Shown: positions 20,398-31,332 of the stretch, piece by piece
How positions within the stretch are numbered: position 1 is the stretch's first letter
Layout: the number at the start of each line of letters is the position of its first letter
DNA from: Cyanodermella asteris
Lineage: Eukaryota > Ascomycota > Lecanoromycetes > Ostropales > Stictidaceae
Direction: 5' to 3'
Length of the DNA stretch: 64,000 nt
Assembly (NCBI GenBank): GCA_900618795.1
Contig: UYJD01000017.1
Span: 250,314 to 314,313 of the forward strand
Position numbers and translations under genes: made by a program
Notes under the pieces: generated by a model
The model's input: only the letters and a program-made list of their open reading frames with translations
The model's database searches: none
What the model was told of the DNA's origin: nothing

Positions 20398-23300
20398 TTA
20401 ATCAAACTCCATTACAGAATCAGGATCTGGTTCTGAAAGGCCGGGGAGCCCGGGAAGGGTCGCCGCGCCGCTTTTGCTGGTCCAGAAGCCGCTCTGGTGC
20501 TCTGGAGCGTAAAATGATTGGGTGTTGTTGACTGGCGGGTTTCTTTTTGTTGGCGGAGATATATCCATTCGATCTGAAGAGTTGCCAACATTATTATTGG
20601 CGAGATCCATGGCGGCACCGCCTTCTTCTGAAGAATCATCACTAATTTGGAATTCATCCCACTCGGTATCACTGTTCACATAGAAATATTCTGAGTCGTC
20701 GACATCGCTTTCAAACGCGGCAGTCTCCGGCGGTATTGGGACAGGGGTCGGTTGTCGGCGTAGATCTAGTCCAGGTCGCACAAAGATTCTTCCACGGGAG
20801 CTGATGTTCTCATAATGTCCTGTCACGCCGGGCTGTGCGAAGAGGTAGATGTAGATAGGCTGTGTGGTGATGTTGGACGTACTCTGGCAGGTCACCTCTC
20901 CGCCTCGCCTCTGTTGATGCACGATCCAAAGGCAATGGCCAAGCTGGCCAAGAGCTTTAGAAAGTTGGTCCGTGGTATAATCCTTGCGGCCAAACTTCAT
21001 CTCGGCCACGTAGGCTAGCTTTCCTGGCTTCTTCCTGTATAGGTCTCTCAAAATGTTCTTGAGCCTCCGATAGGTTCCCTTGGTATACCAGCCATTGTCA
21101 ACAAGCGCTTGGCAAGCGGCATGAAGGCCGCATTGGAGGTTGTGGCCGCTAGTCCTTTCAGGTCCCTGGACCCAGAGCTCCCTCGGAAAGTTGTCTGGCT
21201 CGTAACAAATTGGGGTGCATTCCTGAGAAGGAGGCTCTGTCCAAGAGAGAGGTGGCAAATAGTGGTCGACGATCTTGGGCAGAGAATTTTCGAAGTTTCC
21301 CTGGAAATCCATGGGGTCGAGCCCTTCGGTGCGCATGATCATAGCTGCAGGGTGTTCAAGCAAATTGCCAGCTCGGATGGTCTGCTCACGGATCGTAAGA
21401 CTATCACCCTACTCTTTCAATCTCCAGACTGAATGGTTGGTGTCTTGCTCCATGAAGTCGGGGAAGACAGATGTCTCTGGTTGAGCAGCCTTAAAGGCTG
21501 CTGGGCTTTCGTCCTGCGTCCTGGTGACCGGCGTCAACACTCGGTCTGCGGGGATTGGTGGTACTGCTGAGAAATCGACACTATCGGCAGTAAAGCTGTT
21601 CGCGGGAGCAGAATGAGTCTCAGCTTCATTGCGACTCGTGGCCTTCGCCTGTTTGACTGATGCCTGGGTCTTTCTTTTGGCTGTCTTCCTTGGTTTAGGG
21701 TTGCGCATGTTGTCGTAAGGACTCTTAGCTGGCTTCGACCGGCAAGAAGATGATGTCCTTTGCTCACGTGTAGTTGGCTGTATTTTGTGAAGCGGGGAGT
21801 CAAGCTCCATTCCAGACGAGTATTGCTTGGTAGTAGAAGCAAAAACAGCTTCAGTTGGCGTATGATCAGGTTCTCCAGCGGTGACTTCGTCAATACGAAT
21901 TTGGGGTACCGAAGACTGCTTCTGCACCGCTATTGGTGCCAAACTTGCAGTCGGAGCAAATGCAGAACGCTTGACATGGAGAAGACCTGTAGGACTATGG
22001 GGAACCGCATCGGTCGAAGATTTAACCTTGGTGTCGGCATCATTAAATCGACTCTGTTGAACAACAGACCGCTCTTGCTCCATGCAGATTTTGACAGCAT
22101 TCTCTGTCGCATGATCAGCACTGGGCAACTGCGTCTGAGTATCGTAAGGGATCGAAGTATTGCCATAATCATCCCGAGATGAAGCCGGTGCCTTGACAAT
22201 CTTCGTGAAGCTCCTTTCGGGCCCTTCAGGCTTTTCAGCCTTGGTAGCCGAACTTGTGTTTGTGACGTCGTCATCGTCCAAAGAAGCGGAGGTGGCAATA
22301 ATTGCAGCAGTCTGTTGCTGCTCAGCGATTTCAGTAATAAGTGAGTCCAACTTTGGCTTCGGATCTGGAAGTGGTTGCTCCTGTGCAAGTACGAACCGCC
22401 TTCCCCGGCGACTGATGCTTTCATAGTGGTTGAAGCGATGATATAAGTACAGAAGAGGCTTGTCGGCATCCTCTTCCTCATGTCCCATGTCTGCGTACCA
22501 GTGGGTGCCTTCTTTCGAATAATGTGCCACGACGGCCAAGCAGATTCCGTAAAGACCAACCATGGCTTTGTTCATTTGTGTAAATGCATAATAATCTTTG
22601 CCCCAGCCTTGATCAGGATCCTCAAGCTCATGAAACCGCTGCTTAATTTCGTCATACATGCCTTGCCTGTAGTGCCCACTGTCTTGAAGCGCCTGGCAGA
22701 TGGCATGCAATCCGCACTGCGCGCCATGTCCACTAGTGCATTCAGGCCCCCATCCATCCAATAAGAATCGAGGCATATTCGAAGGGAGACTCTTGAGTAC
22801 TGTAGGTCCGTCCTCAGGAAGCTTCTCGTTCAAAAACTCAGTGGGTGGCGCATAGTGGTCGAACTCCGTTCCCCATTCGAACCCTCCCGCCTCTTTGAAA
22901 GTTAGGATCTTATTCAAGGTTCCTTCGATGCGTACGATTTCGTTGGCAGGATGCTGAGATATCAGAGTAGCTAGCAAGTTTGGTGAATATTTCTGGGCTA
23001 CTGCCCAGCTTAGTTCTGCATTAATCGCGGGCAATTCAGAACTCTGGGTTGCTTCGGGCGCTGCCGCGACAGCATGACTTTCATCTATAACTTGAGTGCT
23101 TTGAGGAGCAGTAAGCTCAGGAAAGACGTCAGTGTTGAGAGGTGTCTTGTCCCCAAGAGCCGAGATAACATCAGGATTGGAGGCGACTTTAGGATTGGTA
23201 TCATTGTCATGGCCCGGAGTGATCTCGAAACCTGAAGCAGGCCTAGGCGTGGGGGCGGCAGTCAGAGCTTGGTCGACCACATCAGCCGGAAGACGAGCGC

Positions 23301-24861
23301 CGACATCGTTACTGGCATATTCCTGGGCTTCCTCTTTGAAAGATGCCTCTTCCTCAAATCTGACCTTCCATGCCCGTTGAGGAGCGCAAATTGTTGATGG
23401 TGGCGATTGTGTGAGCTGATCAGACAAGGGACTGAGAATTGTGATGTCCGCTTGCTTAGGAGAAGGCGTCGTTGACACGCGCCAGTGCAACTGCTTGGCA
23501 ACAAAAGAGTCGCAATTGTCGATGCTTGACTTGGTGATAGTAGCATCCTGGGAAACGAGAGGAGAAATACTAGAATAGCTTTCGGGACTGCGAGCAATTG
23601 GTCCAGACGAGGCTTCGGTGCTGACAGTCTTCGGAAGAAGACTGCCAGCTGCCTCGGCCTTGGTCGGCATGGACCGTAGCAATGCTCCAACTACCTCCTC
23701 TTCAGCTCCTTTCTGCTCAACAGTCACATCAGGCGTGACTGAAGGCAACTTGGGAGCCTTGGTTTCGAATGCCGGCGATTCTTTCTTTACCTCCTTGCTG
23801 GCTTCGCACGCAGACACGGCTTCCTCACCGGACCTCTTTTCCTGCGAACTCACCGATGGAGCACCAGCTATATCTGTGCTGACGCTCAGTTCCTCTGCAA
23901 TGTCGCTGAGTACAGGCTTAGTCGGTCTCAAACCATGAGTGGCTTGAGTGGAAACCTGCAAGGTCGGCACCTCGGCTCTCTGATTGGTAGACATTCTACC
24001 ACTTACACTGGGAGAGGCAAGCTGCAAGGCCTTTACGTCGACTCCCTGATGGATAGACCTTCTATCACTTACACCGAGAAAATACGACGTCCTTGTAGGA
24101 AGCAGGTTTTCCTTCGTTCTGAGCAAACTTTGCTTCCTTGGCGATACAGCGAGGTTATTGCTTGACATCGCAGCTATCGCCCCACTTGCCTTGACAGGAT
24201 CGAAGCCTTTCGGCAAGGTGACGACTCTGTCCAGCACCACGGCAGGCTTAGATTGGCTGCCAGAAGGGTTGGAAGCGTGGGCTGCATTCTTGCTGGACCT
24301 CGAATGCGGCTCCGGCACGTCTGCTTTAGCTTTATCTTCAGGAAACGTAAAGTCCCAGTCCAGTGTCCCTTCATCGAGCAGCTTCATGCACCGCTGAAAC
24401 GGCTCGACGATGTTGTTTTTGAATAACTCGATCTCGCAAGGTGTACATTCTGGATCCTCAGATTCCTCCACTATTTGCTCGGGCGCGATCTTCGGTAAGT
24501 TCGGCACAGGCTCTTCGGCGGTCGCTGTAGCCTCAACCGTGTCTCCATCAACTGTCTGTGCGGATTTCGTTAAGCGGTCTTTCTCTCGGCTTGCGATGTC
24601 GTCGTAGAGCGTGCCGATCTCAAGAGTCTCTTCTACGGGGAGAGGCAGCGGTAAGATGAAGGATAGGAAGGTGCAAATCCCCATCCCCTGGAAAGATTCA
24701 TCGCGAATATAGCAGACGAGGTGGATGAGCAAGAAGATCCCAAAGCAGAGCAAGATGGACGAAAAAGTTTTATGCAGCGACAACAGAGATTGCGAAATGA
24801 GACAGCGTTTGTTGGACTTTGTGCTGAACTGAGGGGGATTGCTGCGAAAAGGTGTCATCAT
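20398..24861 (-). CDS. Large membrane-anchored protein with two putative Cys/His papain-like domains, interrupted by an in-frame TAG
   Basis: Two open frames (21409-24861, 1150 residues; 20398-21408) lie in the same frame, separated by one TAG at 21409-21411. The N-terminus has two hydrophobic segments (FSSILLCFGIFLLIHLVCYI and ICTFLSFILPLPLPV, within 1-75). About 600 residues of Ser/Thr/Pro-rich disorder follow. The first domain begins GPECTSGHGAQCGLHAICQA (Cys716) and ends HYESISRRGRRFV (His812). A second disordered stretch leads to the paralogous copy: GPERTSGHNLQCGLHAACQA and HYENISSRGRIFV. The QCGLHA...HYE(S/N)IS pairing resembles OTU/papain-type cysteine peptidases, with 97 and 106 residues between Cys and His. 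Function is unproven. The short preamble (LL-x-HPA...R-x-EG) is also duplicated, supporting one ancestral protein. A 48-nt phase-0 intron at 21382-21429 could remove the TAG. Confidence 0.6.
21382..21429 (-). other. Candidate intron removing the in-frame TAG
   Basis: The minus strand reads TCA|GTCTGG...CTTACGATCCGTGAGCAG|ACC. The 48 nt are a multiple of three and contain the TAG. The acceptor CAG and a CTTAC branch point are good, but the donor GTCTGG is weak. Removal would join NHS to TIRAGNLLEHPA. If it is not spliced, the TAG truncates the protein. Confidence 0.4.
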
Positions 24862-26035
24862 TTTGACTGGCGAGCCCCTGAGCTAAGGGCTATGCCAACG
24901 GCGGCGGTGGTGGTGGTGTTGCGAGTCGAAACGAGTTGTGATCGCGCATGCTCGCGCGTTGCAGCAGATTTCGAGTGTCTAGAGAGCTTGGTGCTCGGAA
25001 GAAGAGCAGGAGTGGTTTAGTAGGGGCAAAAAGAGTTCCAGCCTTCACCTGAACTCGTGGCTTGCAGTTGACAGCCCGCTCCCAATAAACGCGACCAGCG
25101 CTCGGGGCACGAAACTGTCTTATGAAGGTGGAAGAGTCACTTCCAATTCACGCTACTTGACTGAGCTGGGCAATCGGCTGTGTATCATTCGTCAGTATCT
25201 TTGTAGTCAGATCTGCCCCTTTGTTCGCGGCGAATGAAGGGTGAAGTGAAAACCTAGGATCTTTGTCATTGTTGCTATTTTCGCCGCGTGAAAGCAAGCA
25301 GCCAGCATGTATGTCATGCACTTGCAAGCAGAATTGAACCGTGGCAACTTGATCGGCTCTTCACAGCAAACATTATCGCAAGAGTTTTTGGTGCTGCCAC
25401 GCGGATTTGATTGAAGTCGGCTTGATAGGGTTTGGCCAGCATCCCGAGTCAAACCTATGTGTGCATGGCGTGACATGCGTCAACCCGACATAGCATGTGG
25501 ACAACACCCCGATATGGAGACTCGACACTAAGACTAGAATGTTTTCTGCCGTAGTCTTGCAAGACTGATTGTTGATATCGGTCAGAAGGTCTATTCAGAC
25601 CAATGCTTTGAAAGTCGAAGGGGTGAATCGCAGTCCTTAGCCGGCCAATTGACTGGGGATTCTGGATAGGGTTCGAGCATGGCTCTGCGTTTGTTCGTCT
25701 CGTAACCGCGATGAACATGACAGTCGCTAGCTAAGAGGTTTAGGTCTCTTTCGACGCGTTCGGAGATACTGCAGTATGGGGACGTGACTTTTCTCCAGGC
25801 GCAAAGATAAATCCAATACAGATCACGGAACTCAATCAGTGGACACTGAGCTGTTTCAGCTCAGTACATTGCTTCGTAGTGATGCTCTTTCGCAATGGTT
25901 GTTCAGTACTATGTTCAATTTGCAGTCATCAGGAGCCCTATTGGCAATATCAGTACGCCTCAAAGTCATACACAACAGAACACAAGCATAGACATCTGTA
26001 AAGCATATCAGCGTGGACGCTCAGAAAACCGCTTT
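24862..26035. other. Intergenic region, no gene seen
   Basis: 1.2 kb upstream of the two-domain gene and downstream of the splicing-factor gene. No family motif in any frame. Confidence 0.45.
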
Positions 26036-27873
26036 TCACATGTCGCGCGTCATTGCAAACATCGTCCGGTACACGGCGTCGACGATGGGGCTGGCCGTAA
26101 TCTGTCTGCCGCCGAAGTAGCGGCCGTTGAGTCCCTTCATGGCATTCTCACCACCTGCGACGGAAGAAAATTTGATCCAGATGTCGCCCAGGCTGTTTTG
26201 GTCGAGGCTGATGTGTACGACGTGGCCGTATTTCTCCTCGCACTCGGCTTTGACGTCGTCTTCGAGTTCTTTGACCCATTCCGTGCCTTCTTCTCTGTGA
26301 ACGCGTTAGAAGCTAGACCAAGAGTCAGTGTTGGAGTTTGAACTTACTCGTTGGGGTTGAACATGTTGGATAGTTTGATGCAGCGGCTAGCCTGGCTCAC
26401 GTTAACAGGGAGAGGCCTACTCTCCGCTTTCTTGGCTAATTTGTCGCTCTTGGACGGCTCGGGTTCTTCTGTTCGCGCAAGCTTGCGCATGAGGGCATCT
26501 CTGCTGTAGTTATTGAAGTTCACACCTGCGACATCAGTGTCATCAAGCGCACTTGCTCCGCCAGATCCCTTCTGTTCATCACGACCCCCGCCACCACCAG
26601 CGCGGTCAAAGTTGCCGCCAGATCCACCTGCATGGGCGCCACGCCCACCGGAGCCAGAAAAGGCCGAGCCTTGGAAGTTGCTTCGCTCTTGTCCGGTGAA
26701 GCGTTGAAGTAGAGCATTAGTCGACTCCGGTGTGAACTTGTCGTTGCCAAGACCGACTCGGATGGGACGCCCTGCTAGGTCAAAGCCGTTCATTTTCTCA
26801 AGCGCTTCTCTTGCCTGAGCTGGGTCACGGAATTGCACAAACCCATATCCTCTGCTGCGTCCATGTTCTTCCTTTTGTAGCTGCACGAACTCGAGTTCGC
26901 CAAATGGTTCAAAAACATTCTGGAGATCTTGTTCAGTAATGCTGAAATGAATGTTGCCAACGTACAGGCGGTGGAATGGTATGGAGTTCGGGTTCCCGCC
27001 GCCCTCGGTTGTTCGTGCTTGACGGTTCTTCTCAGCTTCGGTAAGCTGTGCGATGATTGGAATTCCTAGAAGTTTTTGTCCAGTGAGCTGGATGGCTAAT
27101 TGCACCGATTCTTCGTTCTTGAACTCAACGTAGCCGACGCTACGACGGATTAGCGTGTGTTTCACGAAGGATGCTCCGATTCAGACTTACCCCTTTGATC
27201 TGCCACTGACTCGGTCCTTCACAATTTGTGCCTCTTTGACGGGTCCGACCTTCTCAAAGAATGCGATGAGTTCCTTTGACCGCAGTCGAGCCGCAAGCTG
27301 CTGAACGAATACGGTTCTTCTGTCGCGTTCATCTTCTGTAGGTTGCGGAGTGGGTGACTTGGTCTTTCGTCGAGGACTGCGAGCGCGCTGCTTGTCGCTA
27401 CGATCTCTGCTTCGCTCCCGTCTCAGACTGCGATCGCGGCGTTCGTCGTCTCGTCGCTCTCTTCCACCACCAGGTCGGTAGTATCTATCATCGTTAGGAC
27501 TTCTAGACCGACGTCTGTAGTAGTCTCCCGAGCCTCGACGGTCGCGATCATCGTCTTCCCGGTACCGTTTATGACGTCTGTCGCTATCTCGACTGCGGCT
27601 GCGCTTGCGACGGTGTGTACCGTTGCTGGCAACATCGTCCATCACCTCATCACCATCCTTGGCTTTGCGCCTTTCACGGCTGCTCTTACGGCTTCGATCA
27701 CTGCTGCGATCGCGGTGTCTGCGATCCTTATCGCGATCTCTGCGTCGCTCATCCTCTCGTTCCCTGTCCCGGTCTCTTTCACTGCGGCGGTCATCGCCAT
27801 TCTTGGTACTGGAGTCCTTGTCAGAAGGGGCTGCTGTCGAATCTAGAAGGGCTTCCACGTCCAGGCCTGACAT
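26036..27873 (-). CDS. Rsd1/RBM39 (CC1-like) RS-domain splicing factor
   Basis: Three exons: 27191-27873, 26348-27139 and 26036-26294, with introns of 51 and 53 bp, giving 577 residues. An Arg/Ser/Asp-rich N-terminal region (residues ~20-180) precedes RRM1 ([20 protein letters not shown], then [12 protein letters not shown] across intron 1). RRM2 follows ([28 protein letters not shown]), then a Gly-rich linker with the RGG-like [14 protein letters not shown]-terminal U2AF-homology RRM follows ([41 protein letters not shown]). This is the architecture of S. pombe Rsd1 and animal RBM39/CAPER, which bridge U1 and U2 snRNPs. Both introns sit in conserved places. The start is [11 protein letters not shown]; no upstream ATG fits better. 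Confidence 0.92.
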
Positions 27874-29165
27874 TTTGCGCACAGTCTGCTTCCCGCTATA
27901 GACACAGCAAGAATAGAAGAGTTATCACTTTCAGCTGGTCAGAATGTTCGCTGCTCGGAAGGTCGCGTGCGGCAAACCCTTTAAGTGCTCAAGAAAGTTG
28001 GAACTGAACTCGTAATCACAGCAATGTGGCGTTGAAAATGTAGCTCTGATGAGCAATGCGCCTTCGTCTGTAGTTCAAGGACTAGCGGCGGTGTCGTTGA
28101 ATGTGAAGATTTTGTGGAGGCTGGACGCCGGTCGGTGGAGAAAGTGAGCTTCTGCAGCCAGTCACGTGATACTCCATCCAGTCCCGTATGAAGAGCAAGC
28201 ACACTTGAGACAACAATGTATTACGACTGATGCTATTGCCTGCTTGAAGAGAGTCTAGGTACCACTTTGATGAAGCTACAAATGTTGAAGTGAGTCCGTC
28301 AGACGTTCGATCTGACTGTGCTCAATGACCAAACTCCACGGTTCGAAACTCTCCTGTAAAGCACTCTGTGAAACAATAAGTTCTGCGCAACATTACCACT
28401 ACCATGTTACTGGCTTGCCTCGTCGCTCAGATTGCGCATTCCATGTTCTAACTTCAATACATTCTCTCATGACACGATGAGAACCCCAAGTGATCATTAA
28501 GTCCGCGTTCGCCGACACCTTAACCAACCCTGGCATTACTCTGGAATAACAAACTATGAACACCAGCTGACATCAAGTAGACTATTGGACCGATCAGCGC
28601 AGAATCATCCGTGATTCATAAGATCAGTCATGAACATCATGAACAAATGAAATTGTACCCGTCAGCATGTGCACTTCAAGGTTTGTGCAATCTGCGCATA
28701 AAGCTGCTGACAAACCAGGGCTGAAGCATCGTGACCGTCGATCTGATCTTTCGAAACTCATCTCAGTATGTGGATGATCGATCAATGGAAGTTTAGACCC
28801 CTTTCAACGAAAAGGTGACCAATCAAGGTCGCAGTGGCGATAAGGATGCGCCAAAACACACTGATAATTCTGTCTTTCGCGCAAAGAACGAGCGCCGTTA
28901 CGCGCTGTTCAGTGGGTGTTCGGAACTGACGTATGCCCAGTTTCCAGCCTTCTTGTCCACAACCAATATAGCGTGTATGGTGATGTAAGCCGAACCAAGC
29001 ACGGTGACTTCGGAGGAGCAGCAGTCTATCTAGCCAGCTAGGAATGACAGCGTCGCTAACCCTAGCTTGAGCGGTATAAGTATGCCTTGACTTGCCTGGT
29101 CGTAAGTCCACTTTTCCTTAGCATCCTCTACCGCAATTCTGAATTGAGGAGCTTCATTCTTTATA
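27874..29165. other. Divergent intergenic region
   Basis: 1.3 kb between divergent genes. The stretch 28250-28700 is richer in A/T than its surroundings. I see no gene or recognisable element. Confidence 0.45.
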
Positions 29166-30326
29166 ATGTCAAACAAACTCATCAGAGTCGGCTTCATCGG
29201 CCTGAGCCGGAATGGCGGCTGGGCCCCAGTTGCGCACCTCCCCTACTTCCAATCTGAACTTGGCAAGAAGCACTACCAAATAGTCGCCATCTGCAACAGC
29301 TCCGTCGACTCAGCCAAAGCCAGCATCTCCAAATTTGGCCTGGAAGGATGCAAAGCCTATGGATCCTCTGAGGACATGGCCCAGGATCCCGACATCGACC
29401 TCGTCATATGCATCACTCGAGCCACCTTGCACGCCGCAATGCTCAAACCGTTCATGAAAGCCGGAAGAAGGATAGCTTGCGAGTCACCGCTGGGCCGATC
29501 CTTCAGTGAGACGAGCGAGATGATCAACGAGGCTCGAGCTGTGGGGATCCCGGCTCGAGACCTTCTCGTCATTCTTGAAGAACCACGAGATGCTGGCGTT
29601 GTTAAGGTAAAACAGCTTGTCGAATCTGGTGCCATTGGCCGGGTCCTGCACAGTAGCATTAATGCTGCTGGCACTCCTCTCGGTGATACTGTGGCTAAAG
29701 AGCACGAATATGCCCTTCGGCACGAGAACGGTGCATGGCAGCCAATGGTAATGCACGAGCTGTCCGCCGTCATCTCTGCGCTGGGACCGCTTGCAGATTG
29801 CTCTGGCCGTGCGATCAGCACCATCGCCGAGACGAAGGTTGTGGACAAATCGCAGAACATGAAAGTCATCAAAACTGTCTCGAAAGATTCTCCCGATCAT
29901 ATCATACTGGCCGGACAGTTCAAGTCCACCGAGGCCGGAAAAGCAGGCGCCTCGCTGTCGCTACAGATCAGGACGGACCCGAAATTTGGGGACGAGCCAT
30001 CGCTTCTTTGGCATGTTGTGGGTGAAAAGGGTCAGATCAGGATCATAGTGCCGAACAGGTACTTGCCGGAATGGGATGCCGGAACTAAGATCGAGCATTT
30101 TGACTACATGACAGAAAATATCAAGGACGTCTTATGGAGGCCTGATGTCGGAGACGATGCTGACGAACGCGTGCTTGCCAGTCTGCCTGCCATTGGTAGG
30201 TCAATTGCGCGGACATACGAGGCATTTGCCAAGGGAGAACATATTGGCACTACGGATTGGGAGAGTGGGCTCGAGCTGTTCAAGCTGGTGGACGGCGTTG
30301 TCAACAAGGGCGAATACAGAGCATGA
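29166..30326 (+). CDS. Gal80-like Gfo/Idh/MocA-family protein
   Basis: A complete single-exon protein of 386 residues. It opens with the NAD(P)-binding Rossmann signature IRVGFIGLSRNGGWAPVAHL, whose GLS-x-x-GGW form is typical of Gal80 and Gal80-like proteins. IVAICNSS then ends beta-2, and DIDLVICITRATLHAAML supplies the cofactor loop. The C-terminal GFO_IDH_MocA beta-sheet domain follows (about 130-370). Enzymes of the family carry an E-K-P motif whose lysine is catalytic; here the corresponding site reads ACESPLGRSFSE, with Ser in place of Lys. Gal80 itself has a W there. That favours a ligand-sensing or regulatory role, or a lost dehydrogenase activity, over a sugar dehydrogenase. No GAL cluster is adjacent. 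The leader has a pyrimidine-rich start region and the ATG follows TTTATA. Confidence 0.82.
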   Translation: MSNKLIRVGFIGLSRNGGWAPVAHLPYFQSELGKKHYQIVAICNSSVDSAKASISKFGLEGCKAYGSSEDMAQDPDIDLVICITRATLHAAMLKPFMKAGRRIACESPLGRSFSETSEMINEARAVGIPARDLLVILEEPRDAGVVKVKQLVESGAIGRVLHSSINAAGTPLGDTVAKEHEYALRHENGAWQPMVMHELSAVISALGPLADCSGRAISTIAETKVVDKSQNMKVIKTVSKDSPDHIILAGQFKSTEAGKAGASLSLQIRTDPKFGDEPSLLWHVVGEKGQIRIIVPNRYLPEWDAGTKIEHFDYMTENIKDVLWRPDVGDDADERVLASLPAIGRSIARTYEAFAKGEHIGTTDWESGLELFKLVDGVVNKGEYRA

Positions 30327-30428
30327 GCACTTGCGGAAGCATGGGCGTTTGCCAAATATAGAATGCACTATCGTCCATAAGACACAAAGCACGTATGTAC
30401 CAGAATCGCCTCTCACAATGTTCCACCA

Positions 30429-31332
30429 TCAGAAGAAATATCCTCCGACTGCGGCACTTCCATCAAGGCCCAAGCTGTTCATAGCCGGCTGCATCCGCTG
30501 CGCAAGCGCATCGTTGACCCTGCTGCTGACGTGATAGCTATTGAACCAAATACAGCTCTGCCCATCAGCATCGATACATGTCGCATCTGGGAATCCAAAG
30601 CTTCCAGGGTTGTCAAGCACACCCTCGAACCACCTATGGTATTCATACGTCGCCGCAACCGCACCGACATCGCCGCCGGTCCACTGCTGAACCCGAATCG
30701 CCAGCTGCCCATTGAAATAGTTGATGAAATTACGAAAGTGCGCATGCGTATTCGCATCATGGTTGCTCATTACCAACGGACTCCGATCCACCGACGGAGC
30801 ACCCACAAACATGGACTTCCTTGCCCCCCTGCGCATACAAATAATCATAGACCGCAAAGTACGCAGTCAACAACGCCGGAACCCTCGTGCTGGGATCCTC
30901 CCTCCCTTGCGCGCTCAAACACGGCAACCCGATACCGTTAATCCAAAGTAAAACACCAAAGACCGCACTATCCGAATTCCAGTTCCCCAGGTGCGGGCGT
31001 GTATAATGCGATTTGAATCGCTGCTCAACCTGCCTTTCGAAAGGTAGGATGTTTGGATCGGGGATCGGGATGACAGAGTCGGAGATGGTGGCACCGCCGA
31101 CGACGTAGTCGTAGGCGGAGACAAATGAGGAGCTGTACTTTGTGGTGAGGAAGCCGACGTAGTTGGGGCCCCCAGCGACGGTGCCTTGGCCGTAGGCTGG
31201 GTTGCCGAGAGGGTCGCCAGGGGCGGATTGGGGACCGGCGGTGTTGAAGCCGGTGGTGAGGAGTCGCCGAAGGAGAAGTAGAAGAATGGAGGTGATGAGA
31301 AGGATGCTTGCGAGACGGCTGAAGACTGCCAT
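30429..31332 (-). pseudogene. GDSL/SGNH esterase (CE16-like), frame-broken
   Basis: The minus strand encodes a secreted-type SGNH hydrolase in two main pieces: NYVGFLTTKYSSSFVSAYDY then YVVGGATISDSVIP (block II), up to about 30860, and MFVGAPSVDRSPL to the stop at 30429. The frame changes at a run of six G (forward C-run near 30825). The block I motif FSFGDS lies in another frame at about 31283, one base out from TTGFN that should follow it. Block III reads WINGIG instead of the usual G-x-ND, and block V reads WFNSYH instead of D-x-x-H. A hydrophobic leader (MAVFSRLASILLITSILLLL) exists in the main frame. Sequencing error at the homopolymer is possible for one break, but two breaks plus altered active-site blocks suggest decay. 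Intact relatives deacetylate plant polysaccharide or act on esters. Confidence 0.6.
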
